6,336 bases of DNA, from positions 1 through 6,336 of the forward strand of contig QGUS01000102.1 of assembly GCA_003242515.1 (NCBI GenBank), in the 5' to 3' direction. Below the pieces are notes generated by a model. The model had not been told where the DNA came from. It searched no databases and saw only the letters and a list, made by a program, of their open reading frames with translations. Below, piece after piece: positions 5,428 to 6,336 of the stretch; position 1 is the stretch's first letter; each line of letters begins with the position of its first letter. Both the position numbers and the translations under genes were made by a program. The stretch comes from Actinomycetota bacterium (GTDB taxonomy: Bacteria; Actinomycetota; Acidimicrobiia; Spongiisociales; ZC4RG35).

Positions 5428-6260
5428 GTGTTTCACCACGGCGGCTGGGGAAGCTTCATCCGCTACGACGAGGAGCGCGACCGGCCCGACCTGGACCGCA
5501 AGGTGCTCGGCCGGGTGTGGAGCTACGGCCGGCCCTACCGCTTCCACCTGCTGGGCGTCCTGATCACCGTCTTCGTGATCTCCGGGCTTTCCGTGGTGCC
5601 GGCGCTGCTGATGCGGCAGCTCGTCGACCAGGCGATCCCCCAGGGCGACGTAGCGATGCTGACGCGTCTCGGCCTCGGCATGGTCGCGGTGCCCCTGGTC
5701 AACTCGCTGGTGGGCATCACCCAGAGGTGGCTCACCTCCCGGGTGGGTGAGGGGATCATCTTCGACCTCCGCCGGGCCCTCTACATCCACCTGCAGAAGA
5801 TGTCGCTGCGCTTCTTCACCGCCACCAAGACGGGCGAGCTGATGAACCGCCTCAGCTCCGACGTGGTCGGGGCCCAGCAGGCCATCACCGGCACCCTCGT
5901 CATCGTGGTCTCCAACGTCGTCTCGGTGGCCGTGACCTTCTTCGTGATGGTCCAGGCGGAGTGGCGGCTCACCCTGCTCGCCGTCGCCGCGCTACCGCTC
6001 TTCGTCCTGCCCGCACGCCGGGTCGCCAGGATCCTCCGGCAGGTGACCCGCCGGGAGATGGAGCACGAGGCGAAGATGTCGGGGATCCTCCAGGAGGCCT
6101 TCAACGTCAGCGGCGCCCTCCTGGTCCGGCTGTTCGGGCGCTGGGACGAGGAGAAGGAGCGGTTCACCGAGCAGGCCAGGATGGTCCGGGACCTCTCGGT
6201 GCGGCGGGCCATGGTCGGACGGGGCCTGTTCGCCGCACTCGGCCTGGTCTCGGCGCTCGG
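5428..6260 (+). CDS. ABC exporter half-transporter, MsbA/Sav1866-like, 3' truncated by non-genomic tail
   Basis: The N-terminal 277 residues of an inner-membrane ABC exporter; only the membrane domain is present. The start reads FHHGGWGSFIRYDEERDRP, an opening I associate with a recurrent actinobacterial/Chloroflexi exporter group. Hydrophobic helices lie near 40-62, 80-97, 153-174, 180-195 and from 265 onward. Family signatures are GEGIIFDLRRALYIHLQKMS (108-127), FFTATKTGELMNRLSSDVVG (129-148) and the coupling-helix region ILQEAFNVSGALLVRLFGR (220-238). GTG at 5428 is supported by GAAGG 8 nt upstream (5415-5419) inside the end of the lipoprotein gene. From about 6261 the sequence stops resembling the family and matches sequencing adapter, so the apparent stop near 6325 and the last ~22 residues of the open frame are artefacts. 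The nucleotide-binding domain is missing because the contig ends, not because the gene is broken. Substrate unknown; it differs in type from the exporter at the left edge. Confidence 0.92.
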
Positions 6261-6336
6261 CTTATTAACATCTGACGAGGCCGACGAAAAGGGAGGTGTA
6301 GATGTAGGGGCGCGCGGGAGAATATAAAGAAAAAAA
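6261..6336. other. Non-genomic tail: Illumina Nextera (Tn5) adapter read-through
   Basis: Base composition changes abruptly to A-rich and low complexity, and the coding similarity of the ABC gene stops. From memory of the Nextera adapter, 23 of 27 bases at 6261-6287 match the end of the mosaic end plus the read-2-side extension, including ACATCTGACG and GCCGACGA. The next 8 bases (6288-6295) sit exactly where a sample index belongs. GTGTAGAT (6296-6303) then matches the start of the flow-cell P5-side sequence, after which the match decays into errors and finishes in an A-run, as in reads that pass beyond the adapter. It should be trimmed and not annotated as biology. Confidence 0.88.

Noticed and set aside
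5428..6327. Complete 299-residue truncated ABC protein ending at the stop near 6325
   Set aside because: The last ~22 codons are translated from adapter sequence; the gene is 3'-partial at a contig end.
6291..6336. RBS-plus-ATG string (GGGAGGTGTAGATG) and TATA-like A-rich end resembling a new gene start or promoter
   Set aside because: It falls in the adapter-derived tail with matching adapter spacing; not genomic.
1..6336. Scan for tRNA, rRNA, CRISPR repeats, insertion-sequence ends, phage or defence genes
   Set aside because: No tRNA-like cloverleaf, repeat-spacer pattern, transposase motif or phage-type gene was seen by eye; nearly all bases are in the seven coding regions.

Overview
This 6.3-kb window is a gene-dense, very GC-rich bacterial segment. 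High-GC codon use, frequent GTG starts, apparently leaderless promoters and threonine-run linkers in the exported proteins (TTTT-type stretches) suggest an actinobacterium, perhaps of the Acidimicrobiia type. That placement is inferred from style, not from a marker gene. The window looks like all or part of a draft contig: it opens inside one ABC-transporter gene, and its last ~76 bases are not genomic but resemble Illumina Nextera adapter read-through.

Layout. (1) 1-1945, minus strand: a TetR-family repressor gene (GTG start at 1945) whose stop overlaps, as ATGA, the start of an ABC exporter half-transporter that runs off the left edge. (2) 1946-2019: a short divergent control region with a perfect 18-bp palindrome (operator candidate). 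On each side is a TANNNT -10 element 6-7 nt from a GTG codon, so both genes may be transcribed as leaderless mRNAs. (3) 2020-2859, plus strand: an EamA/DMT-family membrane transporter. It converges on (4) 2864-3478, minus strand: a small membrane-anchored or secreted SLT/lysozyme-fold protein. The two stop codons lie inside a 15-bp inverted repeat that could terminate transcription both ways. (5) 3555-4637, minus strand: one unbroken reading frame joining a complete type II 3-dehydroquinate dehydratase (AroQ) to a complete alpha/beta-hydrolase. (6) 4671-5423, plus strand: a lipoprotein of unknown function, followed after 4 nt by (7) a second, MsbA/Sav1866-like ABC exporter gene, cut off at 6260 by the adapter tail.

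How the parts fit. The left half reads as a drug- or metabolite-responsive efflux module: a TetR repressor probably binds the shared palindrome and controls both its own operon (repressor plus ABC exporter) and the divergent EamA exporter. The right half pairs an envelope lipoprotein with another ABC exporter, divergent from the AroQ-hydrolase fusion and the cell-wall-type enzyme. No RNA genes, CRISPR array, insertion sequence or phage gene was seen. The most distinctive biological feature is the dehydroquinase-hydrolase fusion. The most important caution is the artefactual right end, and a probable base error or real oddity (Q-loop Gln to Pro) near the left end.
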